NCBI GenBank assembly: GCA_040830705.1
Contig: JBFOME010000019.1
Location: 1-64,000 of the forward strand
Length of the DNA stretch: 64,000 bases
DNA from: Ruegeria_C sp040830705
GTDB lineage: Bacteria > Pseudomonadota > Alphaproteobacteria > Rhodobacterales > Rhodobacteraceae
Direction of reading: 5' to 3'
Shown here: in pieces, positions 43,648-53,650 of the stretch
How the letters are laid out: each line of letters starts with the position of its first letter
How positions within the stretch are numbered: the stretch's first letter is position 1
Notes under the pieces: generated by a model
Seen by the model: only the letters and a program-made list of their open reading frames with translations
What the model was told of the DNA's origin: nothing
Databases searched by the model: none
Translations under genes and position numbers: made by a program

Positions 43648-45501
43648 TCACGCCGGCGCGGTCGCCGGAGAGGATTGGGTGGCGATCTTGGCACGTATTC
43701 GGGCGAGTAGGCTGTCATAGTCGGGCGTACCATCCGCAGCATAGTGGAAGTTCTTGAACAAGCCTGTAAGCTCGGTGAACCAGGCGCGGATGTCTGATTT
43801 GTGCTCCAGCGCCATCTCGCCTTGCACCACGCCATACATCAATTTGAACACAAGCTGTTGGCGGTCCAGCGAGACCGAGCAGTCCACCGCGTCAAATGCG
43901 TCCTGCTGCAGGTAGATCATGTCGACAAACAACGCCTTTTGGTAGGTCACGTAATCCTCGATGGTGATGCCTTCTTCGCCGGTGACCTGCATCATCTGGC
44001 CGATCTGCTCGCCTCGTTCCAGAAGCGCCTGCATCTCTTTGACCCGTTTGATCCAGTTGGGTTCGATATTGCGGTCATACCAACCGGTCATCTGATCCAG
44101 ATAGCGCGACCACGACAGCAGCGGGTCCACCGCCGGGTAGAAGCGCTTGTAGGCGCGTTCGGAAGACAGACCAAGAAAGCACTTCACTGTGGACAGAGTG
44201 GATTGCGTGACCGGCTCGTCGAAATTGCCGCCCGCGGGCGAGACCGTGCCAATCATGGTCAGGCTACCGCTGTCGCCGTCGTTGGTCTGGATCACGCCCG
44301 CGCGTTCATAAAGCCCCTTGATCGAGCTTTCCAGATAGGCAGGGAAGCCTTCCTCACCAGGGATTTCCTCCAGCCGCCCGCTGGTCTCGCGCATGGCCTG
44401 TGCCCAGCGGGAGGTGCTGTCAGCGATCAGCAGCACGTCGAGGCCCATCTGGCGGTAATATTCCCCCAACGTGATCCCAGTGAAGATCGACGCCTCACGC
44501 GCGGCGACCGGCATGGAGGACGTGTTGCAGATGATGATGGTTCGATCCATCAGACTGCCACCCGATTTCGGATCGGTCATCTCGGGATATTCGGTGATGG
44601 TTTCCACCACCTCGCCTGCCCGCTCACCACAGGCCACGACGATCACGATATCCACCTGCGCATTTCGCGCGATCAGATTCTGCAGTACCGTCTTACCCGC
44701 CCCAAAAGGCCCGGGAATGCAGGCCGTTCCACCGCGTGCGATGGGAAAGAACGTGTCGATCAGCCGTTGCGAGGTCAGGATCGGCGCATCAGGAAATGTC
44801 CGGCGCGAGGCAGCGGATTTCAACAGTTGCGCGGGCACCGGGCGGCGCACCGGCCAGCGCTGCGACAGCGTCAGGATATGTTCCGATCCGTCCTCGCCGG
44901 TCAGTCGTGCCACAGAGTCTTGCACGGTAGCGGCGCCCTTTTGCACCCAGTTGATCGTGTAGCGGCCGGTCCAGTTGAAGGGCACCATGATCTTGTGAGT
45001 GAACCGCCCTTCGGGGACCGTGCCCACGACGTCCCCGGCCGAAACCTTGTCGCCCAGCTTGACCAGCGGCGTGAACGACCATTTCGCGGTCTCGTCCAAT
45101 GGTGCCACGTCGACCCCGCGTGGCAGAAAGATACCGTATTCGGCAGCAACCTTGGCCAGCGGCGATTGCAACCCGTCGTAAACCTGACCCAGCAGGCCCG
45201 GTCCAAGCTCTACCGACAGCAGCTGGCCGCTTTGTTCCACCGGATCGCCCACTGCAACACCTGCGGTGCTTTCGTAGACTTGGGCGTCGGCAGTCTTGCC
45301 GCGCACCCGCAAAATCTCGGCCTTGAGCCGTTCCTGCCGCCCGCCCGCGGCGGGTTTGGACGGCAGGATATAGACCACCTCGTTCTTGACGAGCCGTCCG
45401 GGCGAACCGTCGGGCTGATCCAGCGCTTCGATCTCAACCAGCCCCTCTTGCACAGCCGCGATACGGGCGGTTGGGGTCTGAGTTTTGGGGGCGGCACTCA
45501 T
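43648..45501 (-). CDS. atpA: V-type ATPase catalytic subunit A
   Basis: 617-residue catalytic subunit. The P-loop is GPFGAGKT (264-271), the V/A-type form; the V-ATPase-specific non-homologous insertion (about 110-210) is present, distinguishing it from F-type beta or alpha. Other marks are CGERAGEVVET, the Walker B region VLLIADSTSRWAQAMRE and SPAGGNFDEPVT. The ATG overlaps the DUF2764 gene (ATGA). It is the last ATPase gene in the operon, followed by the FabI-like gene. Confidence 0.96.
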   Translation of the reverse strand: MSAAPKTQTPTARIAAVQEGLVEIEALDQPDGSPGRLVKNEVVYILPSKPAAGGRQERLKAEILRVRGKTADAQVYESTAGVAVGDPVEQSGQLLSVELGPGLLGQVYDGLQSPLAKVAAEYGIFLPRGVDVAPLDETAKWSFTPLVKLGDKVSAGDVVGTVPEGRFTHKIMVPFNWTGRYTINWVQKGAATVQDSVARLTGEDGSEHILTLSQRWPVRRPVPAQLLKSAASRRTFPDAPILTSQRLIDTFFPIARGGTACIPGPFGAGKTVLQNLIARNAQVDIVIVVACGERAGEVVETITEYPEMTDPKSGGSLMDRTIIICNTSSMPVAAREASIFTGITLGEYYRQMGLDVLLIADSTSRWAQAMRETSGRLEEIPGEEGFPAYLESSIKGLYERAGVIQTNDGDSGSLTMIGTVSPAGGNFDEPVTQSTLSTVKCFLGLSSERAYKRFYPAVDPLLSWSRYLDQMTGWYDRNIEPNWIKRVKEMQALLERGEQIGQMMQVTGEEGITIEDYVTYQKALFVDMIYLQQDAFDAVDCSVSLDRQQLVFKLMYGVVQGEMALEHKSDIRAWFTELTGLFKNFHYAADGTPDYDSLLARIRAKIATQSSPATAPA

Positions 45502-46190
45502 GCGGTCCCTCCTTCCAGCATCAAATCGGGGAAATCCTGCAGCGCGTCATCAGAAAGCTGCGCAAAGCGCCGTGCCGCAGCCTGAGCGTCTGAGGCGGCC
45601 CAGCGGTCAAAGAGGTTCCATTTCAGCACGTAAATCACGACCGCCTCGAAATCGAAAAGGTGCATGCCACCATGTCGCTGCAACTGACGGAACGCGACCT
45701 CAAGCAGGTGCCGTTCCAAACCAAGCGCGTCGCCCGCCTCCAGCAGCTTGCCCGCCTCGCGCAGCCAGGGCAACGGCGCATCCAGACGAAACGTGGGATC
45801 GGACCAGTTTGACACGATATGCGTGGTCCACTTACCAAATCCCCAAGGCCCGGTGGGCGCAGACATCCCGTCGCGCCGCATCCGCAGGGCCGCAATGGCA
45901 GTGCGCAGTTCCATCCGCTCGGAGACGATCATTCGCAAACTGGGTTGCCGCAGATCGCGCAGCAGGGCGCGGGCGCGTGTGACCACATCGGAAATATCGG
46001 ACCGGGCATCATAGCTGGCCCAGTTCAGGACGTTTTCGATCCGTTTCAACGATCTGGCATCATCCTCGTCCAACACCGACAACCGCTTGCGCAGGCGCAG
46101 TTCCGAGAGCGGCGGCTGTTTGGCGACAAAAAGCCGCTCGGAACTCGGCAAGCTGGAAACCAGCGCGATATAGGCGTCGGGGCCAGACAT
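45498..46190 (-). CDS. V-type ATPase-associated DUF2764-like subunit
   Basis: 230 residues, mostly helical, with acidic and tryptophan-containing segments (LRLRKRLSVLDEDD, WASYDARSDI, FDFEAVVIYVLKWNLFDRW). It occupies the slot between E and A that holds the DUF2764 protein in chlamydial-type V-ATPase operons, where it is thought to stand in for the C/d-type stalk subunit. Assignment rests on position and general pattern. It starts two bases after atpE and overlaps atpA. Confidence 0.75.
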   Translation of the reverse strand: MSGPDAYIALVSSLPSSERLFVAKQPPLSELRLRKRLSVLDEDDARSLKRIENVLNWASYDARSDISDVVTRARALLRDLRQPSLRMIVSERMELRTAIAALRMRRDGMSAPTGPWGFGKWTTHIVSNWSDPTFRLDAPLPWLREAGKLLEAGDALGLERHLLEVAFRQLQRHGGMHLFDFEAVVIYVLKWNLFDRWAASDAQAAARRFAQLSDDALQDFPDLMLEGGTA

Positions 46191-46192
46191 GA

Positions 46193-46870
46193 TTAGCGGA
46201 TCACACCTTCCAACACGGCGCGGAAGCGCGGTTGCAGGTGCTGCATCAGCACATCGGCAATGGCCTCCTCCGAGAGATCAAGTTTGATCCCGTCTTCCTT
46301 CGCCTGTGCCCGGATACCTGCATGCAAATCGCTTGAAGCGAACAGGGTCACACCGTCTTTCAGCATCTGCTGCGTCAGGCCGAGAACGAATTTTGTAAGC
46401 CTGCCCGACTGAATGTCGTCAGCATTGGCACGGATCGCGTCCGGGCCGACAACTTCGGCAGGCAGGATCACCTGCGCATCCTCTCCGATATCCGTATCGG
46501 CGCGGGCACGGCCCACAAGCTCAATCACCATCTGTTTCAGCATTTCAGGATCGCTCATGGTTTCCGACACCATCCGTTGCACATCCTGCTGGAACTGCGC
46601 CATGAGCGTTGATTTCATGGTCAATACAGCATCGCGCATGGCGGTGTTCAGTGCCTCTTCACCGGCCTTGGTGTAGCGCTCGGCGGCATCGCGGGCGTCA
46701 GTGCGCAACTTGGTGGCTTCGGCCTGTGCCGCCTCGACAATCTGCGCGGCCTTGGCCTGCGCCTCTCGCGTCAGGCGCGCGGCCTCGTCCGAGCCGGCCT
46801 GCACGCCCTCGCTGCGCAGACGTTCGATCAGCGCATCGATCCCTTGCGCCGTCTCCTGTTCGGCGGCCAT
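46193..46870 (-). CDS. atpE: V-type ATPase peripheral stalk subunit E
   Basis: 225 residues. Residues about 20-110 are a long Ala/Glu/Lys-rich coiled coil, the remaining part a globular domain (MVIELVGRARADTD and the closing LQPRFRAVLEGVIR), as in V/A-type E subunits. The ATG at 46870 shares one base with the stop of the K gene (TGATG); a GTG one codon earlier is also possible. It forms the peripheral stalk with subunit I. Confidence 0.88.
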   Translation of the reverse strand: MAAEQETAQGIDALIERLRSEGVQAGSDEAARLTREAQAKAAQIVEAAQAEATKLRTDARDAAERYTKAGEEALNTAMRDAVLTMKSTLMAQFQQDVQRMVSETMSDPEMLKQMVIELVGRARADTDIGEDAQVILPAEVVGPDAIRANADDIQSGRLTKFVLGLTQQMLKDGVTLFASSDLHAGIRAQAKEDGIKLDLSEEAIADVLMQHLQPRFRAVLEGVIR

Positions 46871-47313
46871 CACGCGATCCCCGCGCTGATTACCAGTGCA
46901 AAGACAAAAGCGAAAACCCCGAAGCCTTCGATGATCGCCGCGGGCGCCAGTGACAGGCCAAAGATTTCTGGCTTCTCCTTAGAGGCATTGATCGCTGCCG
47001 CGCAGGCGCGCCCCTGCCACATGCCGCAATAAAGCAGCGCAATACCCGACAGCAGCCCAACACCAAAGAGGCCCCCGGCATTTTCGGCGGTGACGGCCCG
47101 GTTCAGAGTGAACATGATCACGATGCCATAGATCGCGAAGGTCGAAGGAAACGCCGAGATGCCCACAAAGCGCCCATAGCCGCTTTCGGTTTCCAGCATC
47201 GCGCCGATGCTGGCCTGGCCTGCGATCGAACAACCGATCGCGCTGGCGATGGTCCCAAGCGCCATGGGGGCGAATATGCCTACCCAGCCCAATGCGATGA
47301 CGAAATCGGTCAT
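46870..47313 (-). CDS. atpK: V-type ATPase membrane rotor subunit K (proteolipid)
   Basis: 147 residues, four membrane helices in two hairpins, the V-type duplicated proteolipid. The ion-carrying glutamate is Glu129 (AAIIEGFGVFAF) in the last helix; the first hairpin (FPSTFAIYG) carries no carboxylate. Compared with the Na+ type NtpK of Enterococcus, the residue equivalent to Gln65 reads Phe (Phe59) and the residue after the glutamate is Gly rather than Thr, while the Gln of the third helix (MWQGRA) remains. The ATG overlaps the I gene stop (ATGA). Confidence 0.92.
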   Translation of the reverse strand: MTDFVIALGWVGIFAPMALGTIASAIGCSIAGQASIGAMLETESGYGRFVGISAFPSTFAIYGIVIMFTLNRAVTAENAGGLFGVGLLSGIALLYCGMWQGRACAAAINASKEKPEIFGLSLAPAAIIEGFGVFAFVFALVISAGIA

Positions 47314-49103
47314 TCCTGTACCTCCTTACGGGCAAACGCGCGGAAGACTGTGCCTTCCTCGGGCAGACCCCATTTGTAAAACTCGATGAAGTTGAGTCGC
47401 AGCCCGTGGACCACGCCGCTCATGATCGCGAGGGCGAAGTTCAGCCCGTGCCCGATGATCAGAATCAGCAGGCCGCCCAGCAGGCCCAGGCCAGACGCGG
47501 AGTCGAACCCTTTGCTGGCCAGCCCGTTGAAGGTAACCGCCAGCGAGGCAGAGGCCAGACCCAGCGCAAAAAGCCGCATATAAGACAGCACATCGCCGAA
47601 CATGCCCATTAGCCCGGCGAGGCTTTGCACTCCACCAAATAACCGCCACAACCAGTCGATGCCGGAGTTGATGGGGCGGTCGCTGGAAAATAGCAGGATG
47701 GCCAACAGACCCAGTGCCATGGCCCCCAGCCCGATCTGATAGATCTGACCAGCCTGACCGCTGAGCCAGACGGCAAGCCCGCCCAGAACCACGCAAATCC
47801 AACCCAGATTGGCATAGCGGCTGCGTGTCGGTTTGTGCAGGAAGGCCATCAGGTTGGCAAAAGCCACATGTGCCACGCCGACAATGATCGATAGCCGCAT
47901 CATCGTGGTGAAGTCGTTGATATCCATCAGCTTGAGCCGGGCGAGGATGCTGCCCTCTGGCGGACCAACCCCAAAGTAACTGCCGACGATGATGCCATAA
48001 GCAATCGTGGCACCGGCAAGGATCAGCAACATGCTCCGCCAGGCGCGGCTATGGGATGTGGTGCTCAACCGGCGCCAGAACAGCAGAACCCCCAAAACGA
48101 TCAGAACCCCGTATCCCGCATCGGCAATGATCATCGCGAAGAAGACCGAGAACGAGGCGATCAACACGCGACTTGGGTCCCAGGCGTAGTAGTTGGGCAC
48201 TTGATAGAACAGCGCTAGATCGACACCCGCCGCTTCGGCATCGGGTTGCTCGATCAGGGTCGGCGGCACCTCACCCGGCTTTGGAGCGCCTGTCAGCACG
48301 GCCAGACCTTCGTCGGCGCAGATTTCTTCAAATGCCGCAACCCGATCCTCGGGCACCCAGCCCTGAAGCGCAAAGAGATCAGAGTCGTCAAAGGTCTGGG
48401 TTTCGGCGAAGGCAAGCTCGGCCGCGGTTTCGGCCTTGGACAGGCTCGACCGCAGCAGGGTCAGAAATCGCGTCAGCGCCAGACGCTCGCCCAACAGCGT
48501 TTCGATCTCGATCTCGGCATCTTCCAGTTCTTCTTGCAGGACCGTGATCGGCTTGGCCCCCAGGTGGGTGCGTGGCACCGGCAATAGATCCGAGCGGGGC
48601 TCATCAGCGTTCACCACAGCAACATAAAGCACCCGGTGATCGCGACCAACGATCTGCCAGGGCAGATCAACCGCTGCCAGGCTTTCACGGTTCTTGAGCG
48701 GCAGTTCAAAAAACCACAGTCGCAACCCCGCCAGCGCCTCGGTCGGGGGGAAGGTGAAATCACCCCAGGGCTGCATTGTGTCAATGCGGTCAGCCAGAAA
48801 GTCACGCCTGTCGCGGGCGGCGCGCAGCTTGTCCTTGAGGACCAGCACATCCGCTACAAAGCGCGCCACATCAAATTCCGGATCGGCCCGCACCTGACGC
48901 CTACGGTCGGGGACCACAGCCAGAAAGCGCAGGGCCTTATAGGCATCCTCAGCCTCGCGGCTGACCTTCTTCTCAACTTGTGTCTCGGGCGGTGAAAGCG
49001 GCAGGATATGCATCGCGCCCAGTTCCTGCACCCGCGCCAGAACCGCGTCCTTATCCGCGGCACGTCCGATGACCGAGAGCTTTTTCAGCCGCGCGATGCT
49101 CAT
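47310..49103 (-). CDS. atpI: V-type ATPase subunit I (a-subunit homologue)
   Basis: 597 residues, slightly short for the family. Residues about 1-320 are a cytoplasmic coiled-coil domain (first stretch MSIARLKKLSVIG, then VLVLKDKLRAARDRRD). The C-terminal part has about seven helices from VLIASFSVFFAMIIADAGYG onward, including the conserved FGDVLSYMRLFALGLA segment whose arginine faces the rotor glutamate. It forms the ion half-channels. It overlaps both atpD and atpK by four bases. Confidence 0.93.
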   Translation of the reverse strand: MSIARLKKLSVIGRAADKDAVLARVQELGAMHILPLSPPETQVEKKVSREAEDAYKALRFLAVVPDRRRQVRADPEFDVARFVADVLVLKDKLRAARDRRDFLADRIDTMQPWGDFTFPPTEALAGLRLWFFELPLKNRESLAAVDLPWQIVGRDHRVLYVAVVNADEPRSDLLPVPRTHLGAKPITVLQEELEDAEIEIETLLGERLALTRFLTLLRSSLSKAETAAELAFAETQTFDDSDLFALQGWVPEDRVAAFEEICADEGLAVLTGAPKPGEVPPTLIEQPDAEAAGVDLALFYQVPNYYAWDPSRVLIASFSVFFAMIIADAGYGVLIVLGVLLFWRRLSTTSHSRAWRSMLLILAGATIAYGIIVGSYFGVGPPEGSILARLKLMDINDFTTMMRLSIIVGVAHVAFANLMAFLHKPTRSRYANLGWICVVLGGLAVWLSGQAGQIYQIGLGAMALGLLAILLFSSDRPINSGIDWLWRLFGGVQSLAGLMGMFGDVLSYMRLFALGLASASLAVTFNGLASKGFDSASGLGLLGGLLILIIGHGLNFALAIMSGVVHGLRLNFIEFYKWGLPEEGTVFRAFARKEVQE

Positions 49104-49696
49104 GCCGCGGCCCTCTTGCGCTTGGCGATCTTGGAACGCACGACCGAGGCCATCTCCTCGTCATTCAGATAGATGCGGATCTTCTTGATATTGGCGCGGG
49201 CATTGGGGATCAGCACCTTGTCAAAAAGGTTCACGCGCTGGGTGATGACGTCGACTGCTTTCGACAGTATTTCAACGCGTTGCCGGGCGACCTTCACCCG
49301 CAATCGCGCTTCAAGCATGTCGTGCAGCAACACTGTCACGTTATCGACCCAATGGGGCAGCACCATCGGCGAATAAGGCCGGATTTCGACCTCGATCCGG
49401 TCCAGCACGGGCAGCTTGGTGCCCACCACATTTTCCTCACCCAACTCATAGCGGGTCAGCCGCACAAGGCCTTTGAGGTCAATATCCGAGTTCCCAAGCA
49501 TCGGCAGGTCACGACCCACCTGCTGGGCCAGTTCCTCGACCTTGCGCTCCATCTCTGCCACCTGCGCCACCGCCTTGGCGTGTTCCCCCATCAATTGCTG
49601 CCGCTTGAGGTCCAGCGACGGCAGGAACTTCTCATAGGTCTTCAACTGCGCGGTCTGATGCGCCAGCGAAGATTTATTCAGCTGCAACCGCGCCAT
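49100..49696 (-). CDS. atpD: V-type ATPase central stalk subunit D
   Basis: 198 residues, two long antiparallel helices at either end (NKSSLAHQTAQLKTYEKFL; NLFDKVLIPNARANIKKIR) typical of D, the gamma-like rotor shaft. ATG 49696 is chosen because AAGGA lies five bases upstream; the ATG two codons earlier has its ribosome-binding sequence too close. It overlaps the end of atpB by 23 bases. Confidence 0.92.
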   Translation of the reverse strand: MARLQLNKSSLAHQTAQLKTYEKFLPSLDLKRQQLMGEHAKAVAQVAEMERKVEELAQQVGRDLPMLGNSDIDLKGLVRLTRYELGEENVVGTKLPVLDRIEVEIRPYSPMVLPHWVDNVTVLLHDMLEARLRVKVARQRVEILSKAVDVITQRVNLFDKVLIPNARANIKKIRIYLNDEEMASVVRSKIAKRKRAAA

Positions 49697-51035
49697 CTGC
49701 ATCCTTGGGGAAATAGGTGTCGATCAGGTTCTGCTTCATCAAAAGCTGTTCGGGACGGAAACATTCAGCCAGCGTCTGCCAGCACAGATCCAGCGCCTCT
49801 TCCAGCGGGATCGAGACGTTGATGTCCATGAAACGGGTACGAAAAAGGTCACCGAATTTCAGAACCTGTTGATCGTAATCCGACAGCTCGAACGCCATCG
49901 CCTGTTTCTGGGCCGCATCCCGCGCCTCGGAATAAAACCGGATCATGGTGTTCATGATCTGGCTGTGATCCTCGCGGGTGACCTTGCCGATCACATTCTG
50001 TTTGAGCCGTGACAGGCTGCCGAACGGGTCGATCACCCCGGAATGCAGATAGAACTGCCCTTCGGTGATATAGCCGGTATTGTCCGGAACCGGGTGGGTC
50101 ACGTCGTTGCCGGGCATCGTCGTCACCGCCAGAATGGTGACAGAGCCACCCTTGGCATAGTCGCAAGCTTTCTCATACCGCCGCGCCAGCTCGCTATAGA
50201 GATCGCCCATATAGCCCCGGTTCGAGGGCACGCGTTCCTGACTGATCCCCACCTCTTTCATCGCATCGGCATAGGCGGTCATGTCGGTCAGCAGAACCAG
50301 CACGCGCTTGCCCTCCTCAACCGCGAATTTTTCAGCGACGGCCAGCGCCATATCGGGCACCAGCAGCCGCTCGACCAGCGGGTCCGAGGCCTGATTGACG
50401 AACATCACCGTGCGAGAGAAGACGCCCGCATCCTCAAAGCTCTGCCGAAAGGTGTAGTAGTCATCAAATATCAGCCCCATGCCGCCAAAGACCACAATGT
50501 CGGCATCCGCCTGTATACCAATCCGGGCGAGGAACGGATTGTAAGGCTCTCCGGAGACAGCGAAAATCGGGATCTTTTGGCTTTCCACCAGGCAGTTGAA
50601 CACATCGATCATCGGAACGTCGGTGCGGATCATGTTTTTCGGCACAATCCGTTCGGCCGGGTTCACAGAGGGGCCGCCAATATTATATCGCGGCTCCGAC
50701 GACAGGTCGGGGCCGCCATCGATGGGCTCGCCCGCCCCATCGAACACCCGGCCCAGAATGTTGCCGGAATAAGGCGTCTGCATCGGGTGGCCAAGAAAGG
50801 TGGCACTGGCCCCGGTCGAGATACCTTTGGTGCCTGAAAACACCTGCAAGGTCACCTCTTCACGGTCGATATTGATCACCTGCGCCAGTGACCGCGCGCC
50901 ATCGACCCCTTCGACCACGGCCAGATCGTTGAAGCGCACCACCGGGCCCGCGCCTGCATTTTCGGGCACATGCACTTTGAGCGTATCGCCAACGATTTCC
51001 AGAACACGAGAATATTTGATCAGGTCGCGAACCAA
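49674..51035 (-). CDS. atpB: V-type ATPase regulatory subunit B
   Basis: 453 residues, the non-catalytic nucleotide subunit: the P-loop region is replaced by FAVSGEPYNPF, and GRVFDGAGEPIDGGP, LLTDMTAYADAMKE and PSNRGYMGDLYSELA are typical of B. The start is a TTG at 51035: an ideal AAGGAGG lies six bases before it and the protein then opens VRDLIKYSRVLE like other B subunits. An ATG at 51107 would add a proline/arginine-rich tail and lacks a ribosome-binding site. It is the first gene of the operon. Confidence 0.94.
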   Translation of the reverse strand: MVRDLIKYSRVLEIVGDTLKVHVPENAGAGPVVRFNDLAVVEGVDGARSLAQVINIDREEVTLQVFSGTKGISTGASATFLGHPMQTPYSGNILGRVFDGAGEPIDGGPDLSSEPRYNIGGPSVNPAERIVPKNMIRTDVPMIDVFNCLVESQKIPIFAVSGEPYNPFLARIGIQADADIVVFGGMGLIFDDYYTFRQSFEDAGVFSRTVMFVNQASDPLVERLLVPDMALAVAEKFAVEEGKRVLVLLTDMTAYADAMKEVGISQERVPSNRGYMGDLYSELARRYEKACDYAKGGSVTILAVTTMPGNDVTHPVPDNTGYITEGQFYLHSGVIDPFGSLSRLKQNVIGKVTREDHSQIMNTMIRFYSEARDAAQKQAMAFELSDYDQQVLKFGDLFRTRFMDINVSIPLEEALDLCWQTLAECFRPEQLLMKQNLIDTYFPKDADGAVAAE

Positions 51036-51096
51036 GGGCCGCCTCCTTGCCTTCTGAGCCGGCGCTACCGCAGGACGAATCGCGGCGGGCCGTTTC

Positions 51097-51109
51097 ACTT
51101 GAATCAAGT
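51097..51109. promoter_or_regulatory. Palindrome upstream of the V-ATPase operon
   Basis: ACTTGAATCAAGT, six-base arms around one base, 62-74 bases before the atpB start. It is the only strong symmetric site in the short gap before the operon and a candidate operator. It does not fit the FNR spacing (see rejected). Confidence 0.4.
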
Positions 51110-51182
51110 CTCAGCCTGAAAGCTATACGGCTTGGCCCACAACGCTCAAGGCGCAAGAGAGTCGCATCTGCGTTTGGGCCGC

Positions 51183-51217
51183 AAAAAGAAACCCGCCGAT
51201 GCGTAGATCGGCGGGTT
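51183..51217 (-). terminator. Rho-independent terminator of the GH63/ABC operon
   Basis: An 11-base perfect stem, AACCCGCCGAT (51190-51200) and ATCGGCGGGTT (51207-51217), with a six-base loop. Read on the minus strand it is followed by TTTCTTTTT, so it ends the operon whose last gene stops at 51275 and insulates the V-ATPase operon. A second small hairpin (TCTCGC/GCGAGA, 51228-51244) lies between. Confidence 0.9.
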
Positions 51218-51274
51218 TTCTAGGGATTCTCGCGGCTTGCGAGATATTGCGCGGTCTGGACGATTGGGTCCTGG

Positions 51275-52555
51275 TTACGCCGCCTGCTTTTCGGACTTGG
51301 ACAGGAACTCGATCACCATGGCGGCGGTCCAGGTAAACTCCGTGCCGCCACAAGGCTCGCCGGATTTCGGATCATAGTATTCGGCAAAGCCGCTTTTGTG
51401 GATCACCGCAAGGCTATTGGCCTCAATGCGGGCCGCGATCTCGTGCTGACCCTGCCGGGCCAGCCCGTCTGCAATCATATAGTTCACGATCAGCCAAGCC
51501 GGACCGCGCCAATAGCGCTTGCCGTCATAGCGCGGGTCTTTCGGATCATGACTGGGCACCAGTAGCGTTACGTCCTCGGCAAGCGCCTTGATACGCGCGG
51601 CAATGCTGGCCAGCCGTTCAGACGGGATCGGCGCAAACGCCGCCATCAGCCCGCCGACCGAAGGACTGTCGATCAGATCACCGAGGGCGCGGTCATAACA
51701 AAGATACTGCCCGTGATCCGTACTCCATAGCGTGTCGAAAGCGGCAGACCCGGCGGCGGCCCGGGCGCGGCTGCGTTCGGCGATCTCGTGCTCGCCCAGA
51801 TGTTCGGCCAGATCTGCCAGATCGGCGCAAGACCGGATCAGGATGCCGTTGAAACCGGGATCGACCACGCGGAAAGGCGAATGGTCATGCAGTTTTTCAT
51901 TGTCCCACCCGGCCTCGCGGAAATGCTGTACCAGCCAGATATAGCGCTCGTACTGTGCTTGCGTGGGCCGGTGATCCGCGTGTGCATGTGCCAGATCGCG
52001 GCGGGTGAAGGGCATCACTCCTTCAGGGTTCAGCCGCTCGATGGCAGCATCCCAGTCGATCGAATTGTCACGGCCCGACTCCCAAGGATGGATGATCGCC
52101 ACCAGCCCAGTGCCCTGCGGATCGCGGCAGCGGAAGAACCACTCATGCCACGCATCCACCATCGGCAGCAGCTTGCGCGCCTTTTGTTCGGCCAGCGACC
52201 GGTCGGTGGCACGATCGTAGAGCCGCCGCACGGCAAAGCCTGCCACCGGCGGCTGGGTGATGCCCGAGGTTGGCGTCGGTCGACCGGTTTGCCAGACATC
52301 GGGGCCGGGGAAATACCCGTCGTCTTCCTTGTGAAAGACGATATGGGGGACCATGCCGTCTTCCCATTGATGCAGGAAAAGCGTCTCGATCTCTTGCCAC
52401 GCACGGGCCTCGTCGAAATGCGCCTGCCCCAGAGCAGTCAGGCAGGAATCCCAGTTCCACTGGAAGGGATATAGCCCGTGGGTGGGCACCGTATAAGCGC
52501 CCAAATCGTTGCGCCGCAAAATCTCTGCGGCTTGGTCGTAGAGTGTCTGTGCCAT
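51275..52555 (-). CDS. GH63-type (MGH1-like) glycoside hydrolase
   Basis: 426-residue (alpha/alpha)6-barrel hydrolase with the clan signature FQWNWDSCLTALG, the probable general acid Asp163 (ESGRDNS) and the probable base Glu406 (CGGTEFTWTA), plus RYWRGPAWLIVNY. Relatives include mannosylglycerate/glucosylglycerate hydrolases and alpha-glucosidases. There is no signal peptide, so it acts in the cytoplasm on the sugar imported by the ABC system encoded before it; ATG 52555 has GGAGAC upstream. A compatible solute such as glucosylglycerol, glucosylglycerate or mannosylglycerate is a reasonable guess. It is the last gene before the terminator. Confidence 0.85.
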   Translation of the reverse strand: MAQTLYDQAAEILRRNDLGAYTVPTHGLYPFQWNWDSCLTALGQAHFDEARAWQEIETLFLHQWEDGMVPHIVFHKEDDGYFPGPDVWQTGRPTPTSGITQPPVAGFAVRRLYDRATDRSLAEQKARKLLPMVDAWHEWFFRCRDPQGTGLVAIIHPWESGRDNSIDWDAAIERLNPEGVMPFTRRDLAHAHADHRPTQAQYERYIWLVQHFREAGWDNEKLHDHSPFRVVDPGFNGILIRSCADLADLAEHLGEHEIAERSRARAAAGSAAFDTLWSTDHGQYLCYDRALGDLIDSPSVGGLMAAFAPIPSERLASIAARIKALAEDVTLLVPSHDPKDPRYDGKRYWRGPAWLIVNYMIADGLARQGQHEIAARIEANSLAVIHKSGFAEYYDPKSGEPCGGTEFTWTAAMVIEFLSKSEKQAA

Positions 52556-52576
52556 ATCGGCAGTCTCCAAAAAGGG

Positions 52577-53620
<1,044 letters not shown>

Positions 53621-53650
53621 TGTCTTGGCTCCTGTACTTAGAGTTTCGGC

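Noticed and set aside
43801..45585. 594-codon open frame antisense to V-ATPase subunit A
   Set aside because: It mirrors the codon pattern of atpA, shows no family features, is rich in His/Arg/Gln, and atpA is unmistakable.
51092..51109. FNR/FixK box before the V-ATPase operon
   Set aside because: TTGATTCAAGTGAA has one good half only; the palindrome ACTTGAATCAAGT is too short for the TTGAT-N4-ATCAA spacing.
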